This document shows, piece by piece, positions 1-11,744 of a DNA stretch of 64,000 nt. Numbering within the stretch: the first letter of the stretch is position 1; each line of letters starts with the position of its first letter. The stretch covers positions 95,320,842 to 95,384,841 of the forward strand of contig CM043953.1 in assembly GCA_014529385.2 (NCBI GenBank). Direction: 5' to 3'. Made by a program: the position numbers and the translations under genes. The notes beneath the pieces were generated by a model. That model was given only the letters and a program-made list of their open reading frames with translations, was not told where the DNA came from and ran no database searches. This DNA is from Adiantum capillus-veneris (taxonomy: Eukaryota > Streptophyta > Polypodiopsida > Polypodiales > Pteridaceae).

Positions 1-2004
1 GTTGTACATGGGGGGGGGGGGGATTCTTGTTTCAAGGTCCACCACTTGGCTAAGATTGGATCCATTGAAACATAAAGAGAAGCAAGCTCTACCATTTTTC
101 CAAGCTAGGTGCCATTGAAACATGAAAACTCCATAATATGTTGTATACGGGGGGTTTTTTCACGGTCTACCACTTGTCTAAGCTATGGTCCATTGGAACA
201 TGGAGAGAATCAAAGCTCCACCACTTTTCTAAGCTAGGATCCATTGAAACATGGAGAGAAGCAAGCTCCATTGTTTGTCTAAGCTAGGCTCCATTGGAAC
301 ATGGAGAAAACAAGCTCCACCACTTGCCTATTATTGCATAGAGATTCTGGTTTGAAGGTCCACCACTTGTCCAACCTTGCCTTCATGTATGGAGATAATA
401 AAGAGTGCAATGCTTCTCTAAGCTAGGGACATAAAAGAGTTTCAAGGTCCACTACATATACGATCTATGATGGGTTGTAGCATGGGAGGTTTCATTTTAA
501 GGTTGACCACTTCTCCAGCTCCGCTTGTCCAACCTCAGATCCATTGAAGAATGGAGAATAAAGGTGTACCAACTCTCCAAAATAGGCAAGAAAATCTCTA
601 TAAAACCCATGAATTGTTAATATATGCTATGCTGTGGAGTTTTGTTTGAAGGTCCACTCCTTATCCAAGCTACAATCCATTGAAGCATGGAAATAAGTAA
701 GATATATCTATAGTCCAAGATAGGATCCATTGAAACATAGAGAGAATCAAGGTCCACCACTTGTCCAAGCTATGCATGGGTAATTGATATAAGGACCACT
801 ACGTTTTCACCTATACTATGCTCTATCATGGATGGTTTCATATACCACCAATTTTCCAACCTATTTAGTAGGTTGTATTATGGGGGTTTGGTTTCAAGGT
901 ACTTCACTTTTCTAAGGTGGGTTCCATTGAACCATGGAGAGAAACAATGTCTACCACTTGTCCGAAATATGCTCCTTTAAAACATAAAAGCAAGGTCCAC
1001 CACTTGTCCAAGCTAATGTTTCTCTCCATTGAAGCATGGAGAGAAACAAGGTCTACCACCTGTCCAAAATATGCTCCATTGAAACATAAAAGCAAGGTCC
1101 ACCACTTGTCCAAGCTAATATAACAAATGGGTGTTGGTTACAAGGTATACCACACTTGTCTAAACTAGTCTCCATGCAAGGTCCACCACATGTCCAAGCT
1201 ATGTGATCTTGGTTTGAAGGTCTACCACACCTCTTGAAATTAGGATCCATGTAAGGTCCACCTTTTGTCAAGCTATGCCTTTAGTGAGTACTAAAACTAA
1301 GTAAATTGCAGTACTTAAATACCTTTCCAATCTCATTAAGATTTTGGTCTCTAAGACCACCACCACATGTCTAATCTATGCTCTAATTGATTACTTATGC
1401 TAGTTCTCAAAGTCCAAACATAAGCTCCCTTCTAGCAAGGTTAGTTTAAATTTAGGCTCCAACACCTGTCTAAGCTAGGTTCAATTTATGAAGCATCACC
1501 ATTTAACCATGCTACGATCTAATGTATCATATCAAGGGGGTATTGATAAAAGGTCCAAAACTTATTGAGTTCAAGCTCTTAAGTAATTAAGTCTTTGTGA
1601 GTATTAAATGTTATAGTTTTAGTCTAAAGATCCACCATTCAAAAACTCAAGTAATTTATTATTTACATTCAAACCTTGAATGCTTGAGATGAAAAATACA
1701 AACTCAATCAATACTATATAAAGCAAAATCTAACATTAAGAGTATCAAATCAGTAACAAGAAACACTAACATGCACAAGAAACTCAAAACATATGTGTCT
1801 CCATTTCCAAAAAGTCCTCCATTGAGAGAGGATGTTGTTGTTGTTGTTGTTCTTCTCTTTGTGGAGAGCACTCCTCTGTAACAGGCACAATGTCATCTGA
1901 TTGCGAAGTGGATTATTCAAGTCCAGCCCATTTTTCTATATCTTCATGAGACTTAGCAAAGTCTAGCAGCATGGTCTCCACGTTTTTTGCCTCCTCCACA
2001 CTAT
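1..2004 (+). repeat. Left arm of a ~2 kb inverted repeat
   Basis: The sequence from the first base to about 2004 is found again as reverse complement at 40779-42783. I compared several blocks by eye: about 140 bases near 610-750 are identical, and blocks near 250 and 1150 differ at about 3 positions per 80-120 bases. The arm starts in a GTTGTACAT plus a 13-G run, matched at the other end by 11 C and ATGTACAAC. Its outer ~1.27 kb is made of diverged ~50 bp satellite monomers (TCCACCACTTGTCCAAGCTA type). Its inner part is non-satellite and holds the last ~220 bases of the left gene. The true outer limit may lie outside the window. Confidence 0.9.
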
Positions 2005-3175
2005 CAATTAAGCATATAACTTCTTTTTTCTGTTGTATTCCTTCTTGTGCAACCAAGGAGCCATCACCAAAAACATCAACAAGCTTGCGGTCTTCAAAAC
2101 AATATGTACGAATGTAGTGCTTGACCAAAGCTCTTTTTTTGGCCTCCAAATATTGCAAATCTGACATATCGTTATCTGCTACTTGAAGAAGAGAACAATC
2201 AATTGGCATGGGATGTTCCTCTGATCTTCTTCTCAGGTCTTCAAATGCATTGCCTTGTCCCAAGAAGGCAATAACTGTTAGGAATTGAATTGCTCCTTTG
2301 CAAGGAGCTGATGGAAAGTGATGCAATGCACCACAACAATGGTAGCTCAGATTATCTCCCATGGCGTGAAAGGCACATTGCAATTTTGTGAAGTTAGTGA
2401 AATCCACAAATGCAAGAAAGACAAATCCAGGATCTGTTGACCCTCCAGCAATAGCCAAGATCCCATCCAAAGCATTGTTAAATGTCTCCTCACTCCACTT
2501 CAAATTGCCTCCAACGTTTTTTGTCATATCTAAAACACATAAGCCAATAGGCACTTTATTATTGAAGTGGCGCATCAAGTAGAGATTGCCTTCCATTTGT
2601 AGGCTCACCACATAGATTGACCATGGCAAATCTCTAGGCTCAGTTTTCTCTTTTTGAAGGTGAATTGCCCATTGCATGTATTTTATTGCTCCATCTGGAA
2701 AAGCCATTTTCTTTGTTCCACGCGTCAAACTAGATTTGATCCATTCCTCGCATAGCATTAAAATTGTTTTATAAACAACATCATTGATGTTATACATTTT
2801 GACCACCTCCTCCCAGTCTTTACATGGTGAAGACTCATTCAAATTGTTGAAGCCTTCAAGAAGTGCATCTTGAATCAATTTGTCTTGCTTCAACTGCTTG
2901 ATTCGATCATACATGTCAGTTGCATCACCATCCTTTGCACTCTTTGACAGTAAAATCTTCTCATCTCTAATCTCTTCTTGAATAGTCTTTACCTCTGATT
3001 CCTCAAGGCCACAAAGGTATCTAAATACAGTTGTTGGGGGTTTCATATTCTCCTCTTCTAGATTTTCAATGATTTCTATCCAGCAATCATAAACTAAATC
3101 AGAGTACGTGACCATGTGTGCCTGTTTAGCAATCCAACTTGCTGCTGCACTCATTCTTTCCAATCGAAGAAAAGC
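1784..3175 (-). CDS. Downstream exon of the ParB/methylase-like gene: degenerate beta-class amino-methyltransferase-like region
   Basis: This is the last exon of a minus-strand gene. It begins at a splice acceptor (TTTTTAG, cut before 3175) and joins the upstream exon in phase 0 across an 84 bp intron (3176-3259, GTAAGT donor). The frame is open to a TAA at 1913. In the inverted-repeat copy that codon is CAA, and without it the frame would run to a TGA at 1784, adding a Gln-rich tail. I see an order resembling a circularly permuted N4/N6 amino-methyltransferase: a VLDMTKN stretch where DPPY would lie, a hydrophobic strand GFVFLAFVDF, then near the C-terminus LVDVFGDGSLVAQEG followed by EVICLIDS, like the DxFxGSGS SAM-binding motif. 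If so, the catalytic DPPY is lost. This assignment is inferred from motif order only; the reading frame itself is secure. No membrane segment is seen. Confidence 0.55.
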
Positions 3176-3259
3176 CTAAAAAGAAATAGAGAAATAATTA
3201 AACTATTGAGCAAGATTTGTTAATTAAACACTATCAAAAAGACAAAGAAAATAACTTAC

Positions 3260-4409
3260 ATCCCATCCAGCACGAGATGCATGTCCCTCTGCAATTCCAC
3301 TTGTTGCCTTTGGTGGTCGTCCTAAGAAGATCCATTGACTCCGTAAATGTCTCAATATTTGGTTGTAAGGTTGCTTGACATACAATGCCTGAGCCTCCTC
3401 ATTTGCAATGGCAGATATAGCAGTTGCAACAAATGGAGGAGCATTCACAACAATGCGAGCCTTTCTAAATTTATACACGCTAATCAATCTTTCAAATATC
3501 TCTTTGTTGTTTTGTTCATTGTGAAGCAAAACTTTTGCAGCATAGATTGAATGCTACCCATCAAGAATCCAATAATGATAATCTTTAATTTTTTGCTCCT
3601 CTACCTCTTCTACTGCCAAAGGAGTCCCCTTCTTTGATTTTGCATTTCGAACAGGCATCAAATATGCACATGCTGCAGGCTTGGTCGTACTCCGTGAAAA
3701 TCCAAATAACACACTTTCAGCGTGTTTTTTATCCATAATACGTGCATTATAGTGATCAGGAGAAAGCCAACAATTTTGAATAGGGATATCAAATTCCCTA
3801 TATTGGAAAGGAAAATAGTTTATGTACTTATTCATTTCACCTGTATCTTTTTCTTGTCTTTTTATGGCCTTGAACCCTTTGTTGATGAGGATGCCAAAGA
3901 TGCCTTGCCTACATCCAAAATGGAACTAGTTCGCTTAGCGGTTACTTTTTGCACTTTTGCTTGCTTCTTTGTGGATGGTGGTCGTGAAGCTTTCACCTTT
4001 TTTCGTTGTAGTGTGGCAATGATGGAGCTTTGAAGTTGATCTGCTGTGATGTTTGGATTTGATTCTGCAAACTTCCATCCTCGAGAAAACATTGTCTCTT
4101 CTTTGTTTCTAGACATGCGCTCCAATGCATATGCTCCTGGAGATAGTTGAAATTCTAGATTCATTGGAACTAGAATGTCAATGCATTCCACCTCCGGATG
4201 ACTATCAACTACAGAGACAGATGCTTCCACAACTTTTCCAACATCTTCAAACAAGCTATCATTCTCCTTTTTGGCAATAAATAGATGCACCTTATGAAAT
4301 TGTGCACCCTCTATACCATGTATGTCCAAATACCATTTCCTAACATCATTGCAAGTATAGTCAACTGAGACAGCAACCCTTGCAACCTATTTTTTTGGAG
4401 CCATCTTTC
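3260..4409 (-). pseudogene. Upstream exon of the same gene, with a disrupted ParB/DGQHR-like domain
   Basis: The exon starts after an acceptor (TTTGTTTCAG) with ATG at 4404. Reading gives MAPKK, then an in-frame TAG, then VARVAVSVDYTCND and about 150 further residues including a Lys/Ser-rich stretch. Near 3870 the frame shifts. The new frame (INKGFKAIKRQEKDTGE, then MNKYINYFPF) continues through CWLSPDHYNARIMDKKHAE to HYWILDG, a TAG, and HSIYAAKVLL. ParB-like nuclease domains carry a conserved DG-[QEN]-H-R/S followed by Ala and Leu, so the TAG sits where Gln is expected (CAG to TAG). The exon ends at GWD before the 84 bp intron. With two nonsense codons and one frameshift this copy cannot make full-length protein. 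In ParB-methylase fusions the ParB part is thought to bind or nick DNA; that role is inferred here. Confidence 0.6.
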
Positions 4410-4440
4410 CTGAAACAAAAAAAACCAAATGTTATTTTAG

Positions 4441-7400
4441 CATATACTTTTTTGTAATGAATTAATTTTGTGTGAATACAAGGTCCACCACTTGTTCAAG
4501 TTATATCTAAGCAAGTATACATAGTAATCTTTTAAGCTAGTAAACTAAGGGAAGGGAGAAGTAAGGTCCACCACTTGTCCAAGCTCAGCTCTAGACAACA
4601 TGGAGAGATTCGAGGTCTACTAATTGTCTAATATAGGCTAACTATATTGAAACATAGAGAGAAGAAAAGGTCCACCACTTGTCCAATCTAGGGTCCATTG
4701 AAACAAGGAGAGAACGATGCTCCACCATTTCTCCAAAATAGGCTCCATTGAAACATGAAGAGAAGCAATATGCACCATGTCTTCGAGATGCTAGGCTCCA
4801 TTGAAATACCTTAAACCCACGATATTTTGTATGTGTGGGGTTTAAATTCAAGGTCCACCACTTGTCCAACCTATTCTCCCTAGTAGCATGAGTGGTTTTG
4901 GTCTCAAGATTCACCACTTTTCCACTCTATGTCATTATATTAAGAAGATCTGGGTGTTAAGGTCCACCACTTGTCCAACCTATAAGGCTATATCTAAAAT
5001 GGTATTATTTACCACCACTTGGAATGCACATGATAGGTTTTACATAGGGGTCTGGTTCCAAGGTCCACCACTTGTCCAAGCGAACTCTATTGAAACATAG
5101 AGAGAATCAAAGGTCCACCACTTGTCCAAGCTAGGCTCCATTGAAACATGGAGAGAAGGATGCTCCACCATTTGTCGAAGCTAACTCTATTGAAACATGG
5201 GGGGTTTACGTTCAAGGTCCACCAATTTTCCAAGCTATTACAGCTAGTAGCATGAGTGGTTTTGTCTCAAGATTCACCACTTTTTCACTCTATGTCATTA
5301 TGTTAAGAATATTTGGGTGTTAAGGTCCACCACTTGTCCAACCTATAAGACTATATCTTAAAGGTTATTCTTTCTCACGACTTGGAGTGACCATTATAGG
5401 TTTTACATTGGGGTTTGGTTCCAAGGTCCACCACTTGTCCAAGCTAACTCTATTGAAACATAGAGAGAAGCAAAGGTCCACCACTTGTCCAAGCTAGGGT
5501 CCATTGAAACATGGAGAGAAGGATGCTCTACCATTTGTCCAAGATAGGCTCCATTGCAACATGAAGAAAAGCAAGGTGCACCATGTCTCCAAGATGCTAG
5601 GCTCCATTTAAATACCTTAAACCCACCATATTTCGTAGATGGGGGGTTAACATTCAAGGTCCACCACTTGTCCAACCTATAAGTCTATATCTTAAAGGTT
5701 ATTCTTTCTTACCACTTGGAGTGACCATGATAGGTTTTATATGGGGGTTTGGTTCCAAGCTCCACCACTTGTCCAAGCTAACTCTATTGAAACAGAGAGA
5801 GAAGCAAAGGTCCACCACTTGTCCAAGCTAGGCTCCATTGAAACATGGAGAGAAGGATGCTCCACCATTTATCCAAGATAGGCTCCATTGAAACATGACG
5901 AGAAGCAAGCTGCACCATGTCTCCAAGATGCTAGCCTCCATCCAAAAACATTAAACCCATGATATGTCGTAGATGAGGGGTTTACATTCAAGGTCCAACA
6001 CTTGTCCAAGCTATTATTGGTAGTAGCCTGAGTGGTTTGGTCTTAAGATTCACCACTTTTCCACTCTATTTTATTATATTAAGAATATGTGGGTGTTAAG
6101 GTCCACCACTTGTACAACCTATAAGGCTACATCTTAAAGGTTATTCTTTCTTACCACTTGGAGTGACCATGATAGGTTTTACTTCGGGTTTGGTTTCAAG
6201 TTCCACCACTTGTCAGAGCTAAATCTATTGAATTATAGAGAGAAGCAAAGGTCCACCACTTGCCTAAGCTAGGCTCCATTGAAACATGGAGAGAAATAAG
6301 GTCCATCATTTCTTGAAGCTAACTACATTGAAACATGGGGGGTTTACTTTCAAGGTCCACCACTTGTCCAAGCTATTACCGCTAGTAGCATGAGTGGTTT
6401 TGTCTCAAGGTTCACCACTTTATCACTCTATGTCATTATATTAAGGATATCTGGGTGTTAAGGTCCACCACTTCTCCAACCTATAAGGCTACATCTTAAA
6501 GGTTATTCTTTCTCACCACTTGGAGTGACCATGATAGGTTTTACATGAGTTTGGTTCTAAGGTCCACCACTTGTCCAAGCTAACTCTATTGAAACATAGA
6601 GAGAAGCAAAGGTCCACCACTTGTGCAAGCTAGGGTCTATTGAAACATGGAGAGAAGGATGCTCCACCATTTGTCCAAGATAGGCTCCATTGAAACATGA
6701 AGAGAAGAAAAGTGCACCATGTCTCCAAGATTCTAGGCTCCATCAAAATACCTTAAACCCACGATATTTCGTAGATGGGGGGTTTACATTTAAGGTCCAC
6801 CACTTGTCCAACCTATTATCGCTAGTAGCATGAGTAGTTTGCTCTCAAGATTCACCACTTTTCCACTCTATGCCATTATATTAAGAATATCTGGGTGTTA
6901 AGGTCCACCACTTGTCCAACCTATAAGGATATATCATTAAGGTTATTCTTTCTCACCACTTGGAGTGAACATGATAGGTTTTACATGGGGGTTTAGTTCC
7001 AAGGTCCACCACTTGTCCAAGCTAACTCTATTGAAACATAGAGAGAAACAAAGATCCACTACTTGTCCAAGCTAGGCTCCATTGAAAGATGGAGAGAAGG
7101 ATGCTCCACCTTTGTCGAAGCTAAGTTTATTGAAACATGGGGGGTTTACGTTCAAGTTCCACCACTTGTCCAAGCTATTATCGCTAGTAGCATGAGTGGT
7201 TTTTTCTCAAAATTCACCACTTTTTCACTCTATGTCATTATATTAAGAATATTTGGGTGTTAAGGTCCACCACTTGTCCAACCTATGAGGCTATATTTTA
7301 AAGGTTATTCTTTCTCACCACTTGGAGTGAGCATGATAGGTTTTACATGGGGGTTTGAGTTCCAAGGTACACCACTTGTCCAAGCAAACTCTATTGAATC

Positions 7401-7600
7401 ATAGAGAGAAGCAAAGCTCCACCACTTGTCCAAGCTAGGGTCCATTGAAACATGGAGAGAAGGATGCTCCACCATTTTTCCAAGATAGGCTCTATCGAAA
7501 AATGAAGAGAAGCAAGCTGCACCATGTCTCCAAGATGCTAGGCTTCATCGAAATACCTTAAACCCAGGATATTTTGTACATGGGGGGTTTACATTCAAGG
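4441..7600 (+). repeat. Left flank of the satellite before the first marked higher-order copy
   Basis: The first 200 bases (ATATACTTTTTTGTAATGAA, then CTCTAGACAAC) are a separate block that recurs near 46870 and 53273. After it come composite units with starts near 5402, 5731, 6178, 6539 and 6979, spaced by 330 to 450 bp. No coding potential was recognised. Confidence 0.7.
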
Positions 7601-10600
7601 GCCGATACTTGTCCAAGCTATTATCGCTAGTAGCATGAGTGCCTTTGTCTCAAGATTCACCACTTTTCCACTCTATGTCATTATATTAAGAATATGTGGG
7701 TGTTAAGGTCCACCACTTGTCCAACCTATAAGTCTAGATCTTAAGGGTTATTCTTTCTCACCACTTGGAGTGACTATGATAGGTTTTACATGGGGATTTG
7801 GTTCCAAGGTCCACCACTTGTCCAAGAAAACTCTATTGAAACATAGAGAGAAGCAAAGGTCCACCACTTGTCCAAGCTAGGGTCCATTGAAACATGGAGA
7901 GAAGGATGCTCCACCATTTGTCCAAGATATGCTCCATTGAAACATGAAGAGAAGCAAGCTACACCATGTCTCCAAGATGCTAATCTCCATTGAAATACCT
8001 TAAACCCATGATATTTCGTACATGGGGGTTTACATTCAAGGTCCACCACTTGTCCAACCTATTATCTCTAGTAGCATGAGTGGTTTGCTCTCAAGATTCA
8101 CCACTTTTCCACTCTATGTCATTATATTAAGAATAGCTGGGTGCTAACGTCCACCACTTGTCCAACCTATTATCTCTAGTAGCATGAGTGGTTTGGTCTC
8201 AAGATTCACCACTTTTCCACTCTATGTCATTATATTAAGAATAGCTGGGTGCTAACGTCCACCACTTGTCCAACCTATAAGGCCATATCTTAAACTTTAT
8301 TCTTTCTCACCACTTGGAGTTACCATGATAGGTTTTACGTGGGAGTTTGGTTACAAGGCCCACCACTTGTCCAAGCTAAATCTATTGAAACAAAGAGAGA
8401 AGCAAAGGTCCACCACTTGTCCAAGGTAGGCTCCATTGAAACATGGAGAGAAGGATGCTCCACCATTTTTCAAAGATAGGCTCCATTGAACCATGAAGAG
8501 AAGCAAGCTGCACCATGTCTCCAAGATGCTAGGCTCCATTGAAATACCTTAAACCCATGATATTTCGTACATGGGGGTATACATTCAAGGTCCACCACTT
8601 GTCCAACCTATTATCCTTAGTAGCATGAGTGGTTTGGTCTCAATATTCACCACTTTTCCACTCTATGTTGTTATATTAAGAACATCTAGGTTTTAAGGTC
8701 GACCACTTGTCCAACCTATAAGGCTAGATCTTAAAGGGTATTATTTATCACCACTTGGAATGACCATGATATGTTTTACATGGGGGTTTGGTTCCAAGGT
8801 CCACCACTTGTCCAAGCTAACTCTATGGAAACATAGAGAGAAGCAAAGGTCCACCACTTGTCCAAGCTAGGCTCCATTGGGACATTTAGAGAAGGATGAT
8901 CCCCCATTGGTGGAAGATAGGTTCCATCGAAACATACAGAGAAGCAAGCTGCACCATGTCTCCAAGATGCTAGGCTTCATCGAAATACCTTAAACCCAGG
9001 ATATTTTGTACATGGGGGGTTTACATTCAAGGGCCACCACTGGTCCAAGCTATTATCGCTAGTAGCATGAGTGGTTTTGTCTCAAGATTCACCACTTTTC
9101 TACTCTATGTTATTATATTAAGAATATGTGGGTGTTAAGATCCACCACTTGTCCAACCTATAAGTTTATATCTTAATGGTTATTTTTACTTACCACTTGG
9201 AGTGACCATGATACGTTTTATATGGGGGTTTGGTTCCAAGCTCCACCACTTGTCCAAGCTAACTCTATTGAAACAGAGAGAGGATCAAAGGTCCACCACT
9301 TGTCCAAGCTAGGCTCCATTGAAACATGGACAGAAGGATGCTCCACCATTTGTCCAAGATAGGCTCCATTGAAACATGACGAGAAGCAAGCTGCACCATG
9401 TCTCCAAGATGCTAGGCTCCAACGAAAAACATTAAACCCATGATATGTCGTAGATGAGGGGTTTACATTCAAGGTCCAAAACTTGTCCAAGCTATTATTG
9501 GTAGTAGCCTGAGTGGTTTGGTCTCAAGATTCACCACTTTTCCACTCTATGTCATTATATTAAGAATATGTGGGTGTTAAGGTCCACCACTTGTCCAACC
9601 TATAAGGCTACATCTTAAAGGTTATTCTTTCGTACCACTTGGAGTGACCATGATAGGTTTTACATAGGGGTTTGGTTCCAAGGTCCACCACTTGTCCAAG
9701 CTAACTCTATTGAAACAGAGAGAGAAGCAAAGGTCCACCACTTGTCCAAGCTAGGCTCCATTGAAACATGGAGAGAAGAATGCTCCACCATTTGTCGAAG
9801 CTAACTCTATTGAAACATGGGGGTTTACATTCAAGGTCCACCACTTTTCCAAGCTATTACCGCTAGTAGCATGAGTGGTTTTGTCTCAAGATTCACCACT
9901 TTTTCACTCTATGTCATTATGTTAAGAACATTTGGGTGTTAAGGTCCACCACTTGTCCAACCTATAAGGCTATATCTAAAAGGTTATTCTTTCTCACCAC
10001 TTGGAGTGACCATGATATGTTTTACATGGGTTTGTTTCCAAGGTCCACCACTTGTCCAAGCTAACTCTATTGAAACATAGAGAGAAGCAAACGTCCACCA
10101 CTTGTCCAAGCTAGGGTCCATTGAAACATGGAGAGAAGGATGCTCCACCATTTGTCCAAGATAGGCTCCATTGAAACATGAAGAGAAGCAAGGTGCACCA
10201 TGTCTCCAAGATGCTAGGCTCCATCTAAATACCTTAAACCCACCATATTTCGTAGATGGGGGGTTTACATTCAAGGTCCACCACTTGTCCAACCTATAAG
10301 TCTATATCTTAAAGGTTATTCTTTCTTACCACTTGGAGTGACCATGATAGGTTTTATATGGGGGTTTGGTTCCAAGCTCCACCAGTTGTCCAAGCTAACT
10401 CTATTGAAACAGAGAGAGAAGCAAAGGTCCACCACTTGTCTAAGCTAGGCTCCATTGAAACATGGAGAGAAGGATGCTCCATCATTTCTTGAAGCTAGCT
10501 ACATTGAAACATGGGGGGTTTACTTTCAAGGTCCACCACTTGTCCAAGCTATTACCGCTAGTAGCATGAGTGGTTTTGTCTCAAGGTTCACCACTTTATC

Positions 10601-11744
10601 ACTCTATGTCATTATATTAAGGATATCTGGGTGTTAAGGTCCACCACTTCTCCAACCTATAAGGCTATATCTTAAAGGTTATTCATTCTCACGACTTGGA
10701 GTGACCATGATAGGTTTTACATTGAGCTTTGGTTCTAAGGTCCACCAGTTGTCCAAGCTAACTCTATTGAAACATAGAGAGAAGCAAAGGTCCACCACTT
10801 GTGCAAGCTAGGGTCCATTGAAACATGGAGAGAAGGATGCTCCACCATTTGCCCAAGATAGGCTCCATTGAAACATGAAGAGAAGCAAAGTGCACCATGT
10901 CTCCAAGATGCTAGGCTCCATCAAAATACCTTAAACCCACGATATTTCATAGATGGGGGGTTTACATTCAAGGTCCACCACTTGTCCAACCTATTATCGC
11001 TAGTAGCATGAGTAGTTTGTTTGCTCTCAAGATTCACCACTTTTCCACTCTATGCCATTATATTAAGAATATCTGGGTGTTAAGGTCCACCACTTGTCCA
11101 ACCTATAAGGATATATCATTAAGGTTATTCTTTCTCACCACTTGGAGTGAACATGATAGGTTTTACATGGGGGTTTAGTTCCAAGGTCCACCACTTGTCT
11201 AAGATAACTCTATTGAAACATAGATAGAAACAAAGATCCACTACTTGTCCACCATTTGTCGAAGCTAAGTCTATTGAAACATGGGGGGTTTACGTTCAAG
11301 TTCCACCACTTGTCCAAGCTATTATCACTAGTAGCGTGAGTGGTTTTGTCTCAAAATTTACCACTTTTTCACTCTATGTCATTATATTAAGAATATTTGG
11401 GTGTTAAGGTCCACCACTTGTCCAACCTAGAAGGCTATATCTTAAGGGTTATTCTTTCTCACCACTTGGAGTGACCATGATAGGTTTTACATGGGGGTTT
11501 GAGTTCCAAGGTCCACCACTTGTCCAAGCAAACTCTATTGAATCATAGAGAGAAGCAAAGCTCCACCACTTATCCAAGCTAGGGTCCATTGAAACATGGA
11601 GAGAAGGATGCTCCACCATTTTTCCAAGATAGGCTCCATCGAAAAATGAAGAGAAGCAAGCTGCACCATGTCTCCAAGATGCTAGGCTTCATCGAAATAC
11701 CTTAAACCCAGGATATTTTGTACATGGGGGGTTTACATTCAAGG
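7601..11744 (+). repeat. Higher-order satellite copy 1 (marker to marker, 4144 bp)
   Basis: It is delimited by a diagnostic variant, GGGCCGATACTTGTCCAAGC, that occurs only at 7601, 11745, 16710, 23494 and 28782. A second rare variant, GATGATCCCCCATTGGTGG, lies 1294 bp downstream at 8895. This copy holds a private 109 bp tandem duplication near 8052-8269. Confidence 0.8.
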
